From: CAVVEQ01 sp963828855
Lineage (GTDB): Bacteria > Chloroflexota > Anaerolineae > Anaerolineales > Anaerolineaceae
Direction of reading: 5' to 3'
Assembly: GCA_963828855.1 (NCBI GenBank)
Contig: CAWHGB010000002.1
Span: 682,001-746,000 of the forward strand
DNA length: 64,000 nucleotides
The translations under genes and the position numbers were made by a program. Numbering within the stretch: the stretch's first letter is position 1; the number at the start of each line of letters is the position of its first letter. Below are positions 27,778 through 38,343 of this stretch, in pieces. The notes below the pieces were generated by a model, which was not told the DNA's origin, searched no databases, and saw only the letters and a list, made by a program, of their open reading frames with translations.

Positions 27778-28819
27778 ATGTCCACAACCATTAAAGACAT
27801 CGCCCGTAAGACCGGTTTCACCCATTCAACGGTATCCCGTGCTTTGAATGGGAGCAGCCTGATTTCGGATGAGACGATTTCCAAAGTCACCAAAGCTGCC
27901 AGGGAGATGGGGTACCATCCCAGCGCCGCAGCCCGCAGCCTTAAAACCAACCAGACCCGCGCGCTGGGTGTCGTTGTCCGCAATATCGACGACCCCTTCT
28001 TCAGCGAAGTGCTGCAGGGAATCGAGGATATTGCCAGGCAAAGTGGTTACAGCCTTTTCATCTCATCCTCTCGGGATGACTCGGATCGGGAGCAGTCGAT
28101 TGTGGAATCGATGCGGGAGCACCGCGTTGATGGGATCATTATCTGTTCCACCTCCTTCAGTGCGTCCCAATCCAGGCACTTGCAGGATTATGACGTGCCG
28201 ATCGTGGTCGTCAACAACCAGGCTTCGGAAGATTACCGCTTCGCGATCTCGCACGATGACGTGGACGGCAGCCAGGCAGATTACCCGCCATTTGATCGAC
28301 CTTGGGCATGAACAAATCGCCTTCCTGGGGAATTCCAAATCTGGACGAACGAATCAAGACCGGCTCTTGGGTTTCCAGGTTGAAATGGCCGCTCACGGGT
28401 TGCAAATCCCAAACGAAAATCTGATCCAGGTTCCCGGTGGAGAACCGGATCAAGGTTATCTTGGTGCGGGATTATTCCTAACTCTCTCTCATAAGCCGAC
28501 CGCCCTGGTGTGTTTCAATGACATGATGGCCATAGGCGTCCTTAGGAGGTTTCAGGAAGAGGGGTTTCGCGTTCCGGAGGATTGTTCGATCACGGGTTTT
28601 GACAATATTTCCTTCTCAGAATTTACAAACCCCCCGTTAACCACTTTTGATCAACCTAAACACTTCATTGGTGCCGAGGCAGCCGGGTTGGTTCTGGAGT
28701 TACTGCAGCAAAAGTATGACGGCAATGGCCACAACCCGGTGAATAGAACCCTGCAGGGCAAACTTCTGGTGCGTCAATCCACCGTTGCGCCATCCCAGCC
28801 GGGGGGAATTGGAAAATGA
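27778..28819 (+). CDS. LacI-family transcriptional regulator, one frameshift
   Basis: The N-terminal helix-turn-helix reads TIKDIARKTGFTHSTVSRAL with the hinge helix SAAARSLKTNQTRALG. The periplasmic-binding-like effector domain follows (VVRNIDDPFFSEVLQGIEDI; RHLIDLGHEQIAFLGN; PTALVCFNDMMAIGVLRRF). A shift near 28,280 joins the two halves to about 347 residues. The ATG at 27778 lies inside the leader after the operator and has no clear ribosome site; a GTG at 27766 inside the operator is an alternative. Its stop overlaps the UxaE start as ATGA. It probably represses both halves of the inositol cluster. Confidence 0.87.
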
Positions 28820-30301
28820 CTGCATCCAATGTGTCACTCAGAAATATAAATCTGGACCTTTTCGAAAACTCGCTGTCCGAGAAGGACGGGGTTGAATACG
28901 GATTTTGCCGTACCCAGCAGGGAAATAGATTGGTAATTTTGGGAAAAAGTGGATCACCTCTACCTTCCGGTTTTAAGGGCGAATTTTCGGAATCTTCCGC
29001 AGGCGATCTGCTCATATGCCCTCCTATTCCAGAAAACACCCGGGAATTGCGTTCCATTCTTGAATGGTTAAGACCTCGCCTGTTGGGAACCTCTACCTCA
29101 GCCGGGTTGGGAGATCGGATCGGTCTCGCCACTCCTGGGCACGTCCGCGCCGTGAAATCCACCCGGACGATGCAGCCGATATTCGCCCAACAATCCATCC
29201 GGGAAATGGCCCGAACCAACCGCACCCCACAGCAGGTGATGGACGATGCCACCTGGGGTGTTTTCCAGGAGGGCTGGCAGGGAGGCATGGGAGCGGATGC
29301 TGATCACCTGAAGACTACTCGAGGATATCGATTATTGCTTGGCATCAGGGTACACCTTCTTCACGATTGATCCCGGTGCGTTTGTCGATTACAACGCGGA
29401 ACAGGCGAACTCAGGCACCCTGACGGAACTAGCTTCCCGGCTCCCGGCGGAAGTTCAACCTCAAGAAACAGGTTTGCTGGGAAAAAGGTTTGATGTTGAG
29501 GGAAAACGGATCGAATTCAGTGAGATCGATCTGCTCAAATCTTGCGTGAAATATGGAAAAGTGATTGATCATGTTGCTATGATGTATCGGCACCTGGAAT
29601 CCGCGGCAGGATCCCAACCATTTGAGATGGAAGTATCGGTGGATGAAACCGATCAACCCACTTCGCTGCTGGAACATTTTTACATCGCCAGCGAATTAAA
29701 ACGGCTGGGCGTGCGCTGGGTAAGCCTGGCTCCGCGCTATGTTGGCAGGTTTGAAAAAGGTGTTGACTATATTGGTGATTTGAAGATGTTTGAATCAGAA
29801 TTCTCCGGCCACGCAGCGATCGCACGATTCTTTGGAGGATACAAGTTGAGCCTGCACTCCGGTTCGGATAAATTCAGCATTTACCCCATCGCCAACCGTC
29901 TGTCAGAAGGCCGGATTCATTTGAAAACCGCAGGAACAAGTTACCTGGAAGCGCTTAGAACTGTAGCTACTGTCGATCCAGGGTACTTCCTGGAGATCTA
30001 TCGGTTTGCGAGGGACCGGTACGAGACCGACCGCGCAAGTTACCACGTATCTGCGGAGCTCAACCGTGCACCGCTGCCCGAAAAAATCATCGAACCCGCC
30101 AGCCTGTTCGATCAATTCGACACCCGCGAGATCCTGCACGTTACATTTGGCTCTGTCTTAACTGCAAAACACGAGAATGGAAAACCGATTTTCAAAAATG
30201 ATCTTACGGACTGCCTCGAAATCAATTCGGAATTATATGCTCGATATCTGGAAAAACACTTCATCAGACACCTGGAATGCTTTGGAAATGTGAAAAGATG
30301 A
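28816..30301 (+). CDS. uxaE: Tagaturonate/fructuronate epimerase (UxaE-like), one frameshift
   Basis: The corrected length is about 495 residues, normal for UxaE. The clearest signature is LLGTSTSAGLGDRIGLATPG near residue 90, then RTPQQVMDDATWGVFQEGW. After a shift near 29,330 the second half gives ASGYTFFTIDPGAFVDY, EVSVDETDQPTS and FFGGYKLSLHSGSDKFSIYP. The Thermotoga maritima enzyme interconverts D-tagaturonate and D-fructuronate. It links the product of the inositol genes (D-tagaturonate) to the reductase encoded next. It starts in an ATGA overlap with the LacI gene, so the regulator and pathway are co-transcribed. Confidence 0.85.
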
Positions 30302-31153
30302 TTCTCGAAATAGGACGATCGATGAAAAATTCATCCCAATCAGATCTGTTTGACATCACCGGCAATGTAGCAGTCGTCACTGGGGGAGCTGGAGTCCTTT
30401 GCGGGACCATGTGCCGCTTTCTCGCAAGCCTGGGGGTGAAAGTCGCCATCCTCGACCAAGATCTTGATGCGGCGCAAAACTTGGCTGGAGAAATCCAATC
30501 CGCGGGAGGGGAAGCCTTTGGTTTTTTCTGCAATGTTCTCGAAAAATCCAGCATAGAGGTAGCATCTGAAACGCTGGAGAATAAATTCGGTAAGGTTGAT
30601 ATCCTGATCAACGGCGCCGGAGGAAACCGCCCGCAGGCCACAACCAACGCCGAACAATCTTTCTTCGATCTTCCCGCCGATGCCCTCCGCTGGGTTTTTG
30701 ATCTCAACCTGATGGGAACGATCCTTCCCAGCCAGGTGTTCGCCCGAAGTATGGCTTCCAGAAAAGAAGGTGTGATATTGAACATATCCTCCATGAACGC
30801 CTTTCGCCCGCTCACGCGGATCGCGGCTTATTCCGCAGCCAAGGCGGGGGTGAGCAACTTTCACCCAGTGGCTCGCAGTGCACCTGGCCCAGGAATACAG
30901 CCCGGAGATCCGTGTTAATGCCATCGCCCCTGGATTCTTCATCGGCCAACAAAATAGGAAGCTTCTCCTGAATGAGGACGGAACTCTCACTCCCCGAGGG
31001 CAGGCAATCCTCTCGCATACGCCCATGGGAAGGTTTGGCGATCCCGGTGATCTGCTGGGAACCGTGCTTTGGCTTGTTTCCCCGGCTTCCACTTTCATAA
31101 CGGGGATCGTGGTTCCGGTGGATGGTGGTTTTTCAGCATTTAGCGGAGTCTGA
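30298..31153 (+). CDS. SDR-family D-mannonate oxidoreductase (fructuronate reductase), one frameshift
   Basis: This short-chain dehydrogenase has the cofactor loop VVTGGAGVLCGTMCRFLA, the NAG-type motif LINGAGGNRPQAT, the catalytic Ser/Tyr/Lys set (NISSMNAF; AAYSAAKAGVSNF) and an Asn-containing helix. A shift near 30,870 joins it to EYSPEIRVNAIAPGFFIGQQ and the C-terminal GIVVPVDGGFSAFSG. The start overlaps the uxaE stop as ATGA. Non-homologous to classical UxuB, SDR forms reduce D-fructuronate to D-mannonate in several bacteria, which is the step expected here. Confidence 0.8.
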
Positions 31154-31157
31154 GAGA

Positions 31158-32412
31158 ATGATCATCGGGCAGGGCAATTCCGCAGGTTATTTATCCGGCG
31201 AAGAGATCCGTCAAATTGTGTTCCAGGCTGTCGAATCTTTACCTCTGCGCGGAAAAAAGGTGTTGGTAATCATCCCAGATTCAACCCGCAGCATGCCTAT
31301 GCCAATGATGTTCGATCTATTCCTCGAAAGTTTTGGCGGAATTGCCAGTACCCTCGACTTTTTAGTCGCGCTGGGGACTCATTCCGTCATGACGGATGAG
31401 CAGCTTGGCAAGCTGCTAGGAAGTGAAGTTCGCGGGGGGCGGATCGACAACCACCGCGTAATGAACCACCTCTGGCAGGATCCTAGAGTTTTCACAACCA
31501 TCGGGACGATCCCCGCGGAGGAGATCCAAAACCTCTCGGAAGGATTGCTTTCGAAGGACGTGCCGGTGGCGTTGAATAAGACTATTTTTGATTACGACCA
31601 CCTTATCGTCTGCGGTCCGGTCTTTCCCCACGAGGTGGTTGGCTTCTCAGGTGGAAACAAGTATTTCTTTCCCGGCATCGCAGGTGCGGAAATAATCAAT
31701 TTCACCCACTGGTTGGGAGCTTTGATGACCAGCAGCCGGATCATCGGTTCAGGGTATACCCCCGTCCGGGCTGTGATCGACAGGGCAGCCGGGATGATCG
31801 ATCGACCGAAATCCTGCTTCAGCCTGGTTCTCGATCACGCCGGTGTTTACGGGGTATTTTTTGGAAGCCCAGAGGAAGCCTGGCAAGCAGCCGCGGACCT
31901 CTCCGCGCAGAAACATATTGTCCACCTTGACCGAACCGTGCCAACGAGTACTTTCCATCATGCCGCAAATGTATGATGATCTCTGGACAGCCGCCAAGGG
32001 GATGTATAAGATGGAACCGGTTGTCGCGGATGGAGGTGAGGTTGTCATTTACGCTCCCCATATCACCGAGGTTAGTTACAGCCACGGCAAATATCTGGAT
32101 GAAATTGGGTATCACTGCCGGGATTATTTCCTGAAGCAATGGGATAAATTCGGTAAATATCCGGGGGGTGTGCTCGCACATTCCACTCACCTTAAAGGGT
32201 TGGGAAGCTACGACGCCTTAACACGCGTGGAATCCCCCAGGATAAAGGTTACCCTGGCAACCGGTATCCCGCAGGAACGCTGCCAGCGGATCAACCTGGG
32301 CTACCTGGATCCCGCTGCAATTGAAATCCCTGAGTGGGAATCACGCGGGTCGGAAGGCGTCCTGGTGGTTCCCAGGGCGGGGGAAATCCTTTACAGGCTT
32401 AAAGGAGATTAA
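31158..32412 (+). CDS. LarA-family nickel-pincer racemase/epimerase, one frameshift
   Basis: The protein has the LarA features: IIPDSTRSMPMPMMF, LVALGTHSVMTDEQLG with a catalytic His, GPVFPHEVVGFSGGNKYFF with the second His and the Lys that holds the nickel-pincer nucleotide, and a C-terminal domain (HITEVSYSHGKYLDEIGYH). A shift near 31,965 joins two frames to about 417 residues. LarA relatives racemise or epimerise 2-hydroxy acids, including gluconate at C2. Between a mannonate-forming enzyme and 6-phosphogluconate dehydrogenase, D-mannonate/D-gluconate 2-epimerisation is the natural guess. LarB, LarC and LarE are not in this window. Confidence 0.8.
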
Positions 32413-32419
32413 AGATAAT

Positions 32420-33825
32420 ATGAAATACACAATCGGAGTGGTCGGCTTGGGAGTGATGGGGCACAACCTTGCCTTAAATATGGAACGCAACGGGTTCCCA
32501 CTTGCAGGTTATGACCTGGACGACAGCCAGAACGCAAACATTCCTGGCAGGGTCCCGCGGCGGGCAAGAATATCATCGGGGTGAAATCACCCTCCGAATT
32601 GATGTCTGTACTGGAAAAACCACGCAGGGTATTAATGATGGTTCCAGCCGGTTCACCGGTAGATAGCGCGATCGAGCATCTCAAGCCTCACCTGGAACCG
32701 GGAGATATTCTAATCGACGGTGGTAATTCCTATTTTTTAGATACTGAACGCCGGAACAAGTCCCTGGAAGATGAGGGGTTCAATTTCATCGGCGCGGGCG
32801 TTTCCGGTGGCGAAGAGGGCGCTCTTTGGGGACCTTCCATCATGCCCGGCGGTCAACGAGAAGCGTGGCTGGCAACATCTGCGATTTTCAAAGCCATCGC
32901 CGCAAAAGCGGAGGATGGCGAACCCTGTGTCGAATACATCGGTCCGCGCGGAGCCGGCCATTACGTAAAAATGGTGCACAACGGCATCGAATACAGTGAT
33001 ATGCAGCTTATTGCTGAGATCTACGATATTCTCCACCGTGGGGCGGGGCTGAGTGCGAACGAGCTGGCAGATCTTTTTGACGAGTGGAATCAGGGGGAGT
33101 TGAAATCCTACCTGGTGGAGATCACAGCGGAGATCCTCCGGCATATGGATCCGGAAACAGGTGTTCCCCTGGTGGATGTAATTCTGGATGAAGCCCAGCA
33201 GAAAGGGACCGGAAAGTGGGCTTCGCAGAACGCATTCGATATTGGCGCCCCGATTCCTGCCATCAATGCAGCTGTGGAAAGCAGGATCCTTTCCGGGTTG
33301 AAATCTCAGCGGATAGCTGCCAGCATGATCATCCATGGGCCTGCCATCGAATTTCAAGGGTCACGGGATCAACTCATTAAAGCCGCGCGAGCCACCTTGT
33401 ATGCAACCAAGATCGTTTCATATGCCCAGGGTATGGGCTTACTCCAAATCGCTTCCCAGGAATACAACTACGCCCTCAACCTGGGGGAGATCGCGAAGAT
33501 CTGGCGGGCGGGTTGTATCATCCGCGCCAGCCTGCTGGGGGATATAACCAATGCGTTCAAGCGCGATCCCGGGTTAAGTAATCTCCTGCTGGATGATGCC
33601 TTCCGCACAGCGGTGGAATCTCGGCAGGCGGATTGGCGCAGCGTGGTTCAAACGGCAATTTCGCTTGGCATCCCTGCCATGGCTTTGAGTGCGTCGCTGG
33701 CTTATTTCGACGCTTTCCGTAGTGAACGTCTCCCGGCCAATTTAACCCAGGCACAACGCGATTATTTCGGGGCGCATACCTATCGGCGGATCGACCGGGA
33801 AGGCGTGTTCCATACCCAGTGGTAG
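32420..33825 (+). CDS. gnd: 6-phosphogluconate dehydrogenase (decarboxylating), one frameshift
   Basis: The N-terminal Rossmann part reads MKYTIGVVGLGVMGHNLALN. After a shift near 32,555 the main part continues with GKNIIGVKSPSEL, the substrate-binding GAGVSGGEEGALWGPSIMPG, catalytic RGAGHYVKMVHNGIEYSDMQ, and the long helical domain with LDEAQQKGTGKW and the tail GAHTYRRIDREGVFHTQW. The corrected length of about 468 residues matches the long dimeric Gnd type. It oxidises and decarboxylates 6-phosphogluconate to ribulose 5-phosphate. Its place inside the hexuronate operon suggests that gluconate 6-phosphate is the pathway exit. Confidence 0.92.
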
Positions 33826-33859
33826 TAGACCACCTGGTTTAGAATCGGAAAGGAGCAGT

Positions 33860-34943
33860 ATGAAATATGGTCTGAAAATTCCGGAGAAGGGAGAGCTTGA
33901 TCTCCTCTCGCTTGGCGCATTGAACCATAGGGTTGATCCAGGGATCGTGCCTTTCCGAAAGGCGACCACCTGGCAGGTGCATCCCAGCGGAGGCGAATAT
34001 AACGTGGCAGCTGATCTTTCAGACTGTTTCCATTTGAAAACAGGTCTGGTTTCCGCCATGGTGGATTATCCCATCGGGGATCTGATTGCTGAGCGGGTTC
34101 GGGCGATGGGGATCAAACCCTTTTATAAACGCTTCAAACATAACGGCGTGAATGGTCCCAACATGGCAACGATCTATAGCGACCGCGGATATGGCATGCG
34201 TGCCCCAGTCGTGTTCTATAACCGAGCAAATGAAGCCGGGGCAATGCTCAAACCCGGGGATTTTGACTGGGAGCAGATCTTTTCATGCGGCGTGCGCTGG
34301 TTCCATTCCGGCGGGATTTTCGCGTCGCTATCGGAAACGACAGGCGAATTGATCATCGAAGGGATGAAGGCGGCAAAGAAAGCCGGCGCGGCGACCTCCT
34401 TCGATCTCAATTTCCGGGCGAAGCTGTGGAATATCTGGGGGGGAGAAGCAAAAGCCCGTATCCGTGCTTCAGCGGATCGTTGAGCATGTGGATATCCTCG
34501 TCGGAAACGAGGAAGACCTGCAGCTCGGGCTAGGTGTCAAAGGTCCCGAAGTGTCTGCCGCCTCCAAACTGGATCCGGGATCGTTCCTGGGGATGATTGG
34601 GGAAGTGGTCGAGAAGTTTCCCTCAGTCAAGGTAGTTGCCACAACCCTTCGGGAGGTGCATTCAACCAACCGGCATTCCTGGGGAGCGGTCGCATGGATC
34701 GATGGAAATACCTACACATCGCCCACCTGCGAACTGGATGTTTACGACCGGATCGGCGGGGGTGATGGATTTGCAGCAGGCTTTTTCTATGGTCTGCTCA
34801 CCGGAGCTGACCCCGAACAAGCCGTTCGCCTGGGCTGGGCGCATGGGGCGTTGATCACCTCATTTCCCGGCGATACTACCATGGCCACCCTGGAACAGGT
34901 GGAAGCGCTCGCAAAAGGATGTTCCGCCAGGGTTCAAAGATGA
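33860..34943 (+). CDS. PfkB-family sugar (acid) kinase, one frameshift
   Basis: The protein resembles 2-keto-3-deoxygluconate-kinase-like PfkB proteins: LLSLGALNHRVDPGIVPF, PSGGEYNVAADLSDCFHLKT, VRWFHSGGIFASLSETTGEL, SFDLNFRAKLW, then after a shift near 34,480 VDILVGNEEDLQL and the catalytic YDRIGGGDGFAAGFFYGLL. The corrected length is about 361 residues. By family it could phosphorylate KDG, but no mannonate dehydratase or KDPG aldolase is nearby. With Gnd directly upstream, gluconate is a plausible substrate. AAGGAG precedes the ATG. Confidence 0.82.
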
Positions 34944-34987
34944 GATCGATCGAGTGATGTTTTCGAAGCTATTTATTATTCTGATTT

Positions 34988-35003
34988 ATGCACACGTGTG
35001 CAT
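34988..35003 (+). promoter_or_regulatory. Second copy of the LacI operator
   Basis: The perfect palindrome ATGCACACGTGTGCAT lies 21 bases before the start of the MDR dehydrogenase gene and is identical to 27756-27771. It marks a second, co-regulated promoter for the iol genes. Confidence 0.75.
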
Positions 35004-35024
35004 TACCAAATTAAGGAGGAACGG

Positions 35025-36069
35025 ATGGAGACAATGAAGGCGCTGGTTTTTAAGGAAATCGGTAAATTGGTCTTTGAGCAAAGGCCTGTCCCTAAGATCA
35101 AGGATCCGGACGATGTGATCATCAAGGTCAAGCGGGTGGGAATCTGTGGCACGGACGTGAAGATCATGGAAGGCAAGCATCACTTCAAACCGGACACAGT
35201 GCTTGGACATGAGTTTTGCGGCGAGATCGTCGAAGTAGGTTCTCACGTTCAACATGTGAAAATCGGCGACCGGGTGTCTGTGGATAATAATATCCGCTGT
35301 GGATTCTGCACCTTCTGCCGGATGGGGCTCACCAGTCAATGCGTGGAAATTAAACAAAACGCGATCGGCGTGATGCGCGATGGCGGATACGCGGAATACT
35401 GCCTGGTCCCAGAAAAGCAATGTTACGTTCTACCCGATAGCCTGGATGATACGCTCGGGTCACAGGTCGAGACGCTCGCCACCGTTGTGAATGGGATGAA
35501 CCACCTTCAAATGCTGCCCTATGATTATGTTCTCATCCTGGGTTTTGGTCCCATAGGTTACTTATTCGCCCAGTTCGCAAAAAATATTGCCGCCAAGGTA
35601 GCGGTGACAGAGATCGATCCCTTCCGGATCAGTGTGGCAAAAGAATGCGGTTTAACCGTCTGGAACCCGCAGGAAGAAGATATCGAAAAAAAGATCACCG
35701 AATTCACTTATGGAAGGAAAGCGGATATCGTGGTGGAAGCCACCGGGAACGCACTCGAGCAGGCACTCCAATGCGTCACCCCCGGCGGAAAAGTCCTGCC
35801 CTTTGGCATGGATTCCTCGATTACAGCCAGTATTGTCCCGAACGAGATTACCCGCTGGGCAACCAAGATTATCGGGCTTTACCTGGGTCAAAACACGATG
35901 GTACCGTCCATCCGGATTTTCCAGGAGAACCGGCTTGAACATGAAACCGTTCTTCACCCGGGTTATCCCTCTGGAAGAAGGATTGGATGCCTTCAGCTGC
36001 CTGGGGCTGGATCCCCGCACGATGAAACATCAACCAAAGTGTGCGATGAAGATCGTGATGACTTTGTAG
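35025..36069 (+). CDS. Zinc-dependent MDR-family dehydrogenase, frameshift near the end
   Basis: This medium-chain dehydrogenase has the catalytic zinc region VGICGTDVKIMEG and VLGHEFCGEIVEVG, the structural zinc Cys set CGFCTFCRMGLTSQC and a Rossmann stretch LILGFGPIGYLFAQFA. As read it ends in an unrelated tail; a shift near 35,940 restores MKPFFTRVIPLEEGLDAF and a stop at 36069. The ATG at 35025 has an AAGGAGGA site. It is the first gene behind the second LacI operator. It resembles sorbitol/threonine-type dehydrogenases; the exact polyol or sugar-acid substrate is unknown. Confidence 0.8.
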
Positions 36070-36091
36070 GCTCAAGATGAAGGGAGAAGGT

Positions 36092-37106
36092 ATGAACCGA
36101 AAAGTGAACCTGGCAGTAATAGGCACAGGCAGGATGGGAAGCGTGCACGTCCGTAACATCGTGCAGCAGATTCCTGAAGCGAACCTTGTTGCCATCTGTG
36201 ATATCCGAATGGATATTGCCAATTCGGTGGCTGAGACATGCGGGATTCGGCGGGTCGCGCACGATTACCATGAGCTGCTCAAAGATCCTGCTCTCGAAGC
36301 CATATTAATTGCCTCGAGCACCAACACACACGCCGAGATCATTGAAGATTGCGCCAGGGCAGGGAAACACATTTTTTGTGAAAAACCACTCGCGCTCGAG
36401 CTGGATAAGATCGATCGCGCCCTGGAGGTGGTCCGGACAGCCAATGTTAAGTTGATGGTCGGTTTCAACCGCCGGTTCGACAAAAGCTTCCAAAAGGTAC
36501 GTGAAGTCGTCGCATCTGGCGAGATCGGCTCCCCCTGCATTCTGCGCATTACTAATCGCGATCCGGAAGTGCCTGCCATGGAATTCATGCGTGTCTCTGG
36601 AGGAATGTTCCTGGATATGACCATTCATGACTTTGATATGGCGCGTTTTCAGGTTGGCGAGGTTGAGGAAGTCTATGCCATCGGAAATATACTGATCGAG
36701 CCGGCATTGAAGGAAATCAACGATACGGATACGAATATTGTCACCCTCAAATTTGCCAATGGCGCTGTGGGTGCGATCGATAACAGCCGCAAAGCCGTTT
36801 ACGGGTATGACCAGCGGCTGGAAGTCTTTTGCACCGATGGCACCGCGATGGCGGAAAACGAAACAGAAACAACCATAAAAAAGGGTAACCGGGAAGGTTT
36901 CCTTACCGCAAAACCACCTTACTTCTTTATGCAGCGATACGCACCTTGTTACGTCGAGGAAGTTCGGCAATTCATCGAATGCATTCGCGATGATAAACCC
37001 ACCCCCACCACCGGGGCGGATGGGCGTGCCGCTGTCGTTTTGGGGTATGCAGCTGGACGGTCGCTCCAGGAGAATCGCCCGGTGAAGAGTCACGGAAATC
37101 GGGTGA
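36092..37106 (+). CDS. iolG: myo-Inositol 2-dehydrogenase (IolG-like), frameshift near the end
   Basis: This Gfo/Idh/MocA protein has LAVIGTGRMGSVHVRNI, the catalytic FCEKPLALELDKID, MVGFNRRFDKSFQ and GGMFLDMTIHDFDMARFQVG, the last being characteristic of inositol dehydrogenases. It oxidises myo-inositol to scyllo-inosose with NAD. As read it runs to 37162 with an unrelated tail; removing one base near 37,090 gives the usual short ending KITEIG and a stop at 37106, leaving a clean spacer with the next ribosome site. GGGAGAAGG precedes the ATG at 36092. Confidence 0.87.
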
Positions 37107-37158
37107 TCGGCATTAATTTCTATATATCAATTAATTTATTTACCAAGGAGATAAAACT

Positions 37159-38281
37159 ATGACAACTAATCTGCCCAAGGGCTTTTTACCCTCCAATCAA
37201 CCGGACCTCTTCTTTGAGGATAACCCGGTCGGCCGCATGAAGAAGGAGGTCTGGGAAGCCAGCGATGAAAAGATCGATGCGATCCTCGCTGAATATGGCA
37301 TACCTTCCCCGGTGGAATGGGCTAAACCTGGTTCATATATCCAGACCACAACCCGTTGGCAGGTGGAAGCAAACCGCAAGAAGAATGATGTTGTTCTTGA
37401 TCCCGGTTGGCTGCACCGAACTTCACGGTCAGCACCTTCCCAGCGCCGCGGATACCCTTTATGTGAGCGCCATCTGCGAAGGGATTCGCCGTTTCACCGC
37501 TAAACGGGGAGCTCCAGTCAACCTGGCACTGCCTCCATTGAATTACGGGGGGCATCCCTACCACCACATGGGCATGCCCGGAACCGTGATCGTGCGCGAG
37601 CATATTGTGCGCGAGATGATGATCGACGTTATGCTGGGACTTTGGAATGATGGATTCCGCAAACAACTGATCGTCAACAACCACGGACAATTATGGATGC
37701 TCGAAGCCGCAATCCAGGAATTTCAGAAACGCTATCAGCTCCCGGGGATCTTCCGGGTTATCGACTGGCATCGTGGGGTGCGGGAATTTTTCCGACCGAT
37801 TGATCGCGGCGGCCAGATGGGGACCAACTTTGTGCATGCGGATGAATCCGAGACTTCCCTGAGCCTTCTCCTTCATCCGGATATGGTCGACATGAAATAT
37901 CGCAGTCGATACTGAAGGCAAGAGCTACTTGCCCGAAGGGCATTTTGATAAATCCGTCGATCCATACGGGCGTCCCAGCCGATGGTCCGAAGGTGAAGGA
38001 CATTTTGCCATCGAGATTGCTGCCACCCCCGAAGGTGTGGTCGGGAAGGCTAAATCGGGAACAGCGCAAAAAGCGAAACGCCCCATGGCTGCCATCCTGA
38101 AATACCTGACCCTCTGGCATGATGACGTTCTTGATGCCTTTCCCGCGGGGAAGGTTCCTCCCGTCGAGGAAGTCACATTGCGCAGCGAGAAAGATATGGA
38201 ACCCTACCTGCGCGAACCGCTGAGCAAGGGTTGGAAAACCGTGTATGGTTTACCCCAAATCGGCCAGACCTCGGAAGTCTA
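37159..38281 (+). CDS. iolN: 3-dehydro-scyllo-inosose hydrolase (IolN-like, creatininase family), two frameshifts
   Basis: Three frames join into about 373 residues. The N-terminal part is MTTNLPKGFLPSNQPDLFF. After a shift near 37,405 the creatininase core follows: IPVGCTELHGQHLPSAADT, NYGGHPYHHMGMPGTVIV, VNNHGQLWMLEAAIQEF and FVHADESETSLSLLLHPDMV, which carry the metal-binding Glu, His and Asp. A shift near 37,910 leads to the C-terminal part. In Thermotoga maritima the homolog opens the ring of 3-dehydro-scyllo-inosose to 5-keto-L-gluconate. The IolG and IolM neighbours fit this exactly. Confidence 0.83.
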
Positions 38282-38343
38282 GATTTTCAAAAAGATCAAA
38301 TTTTGTCATTGAAAGAAGTTGTAAATATGAGGAGGAAGTTGGA

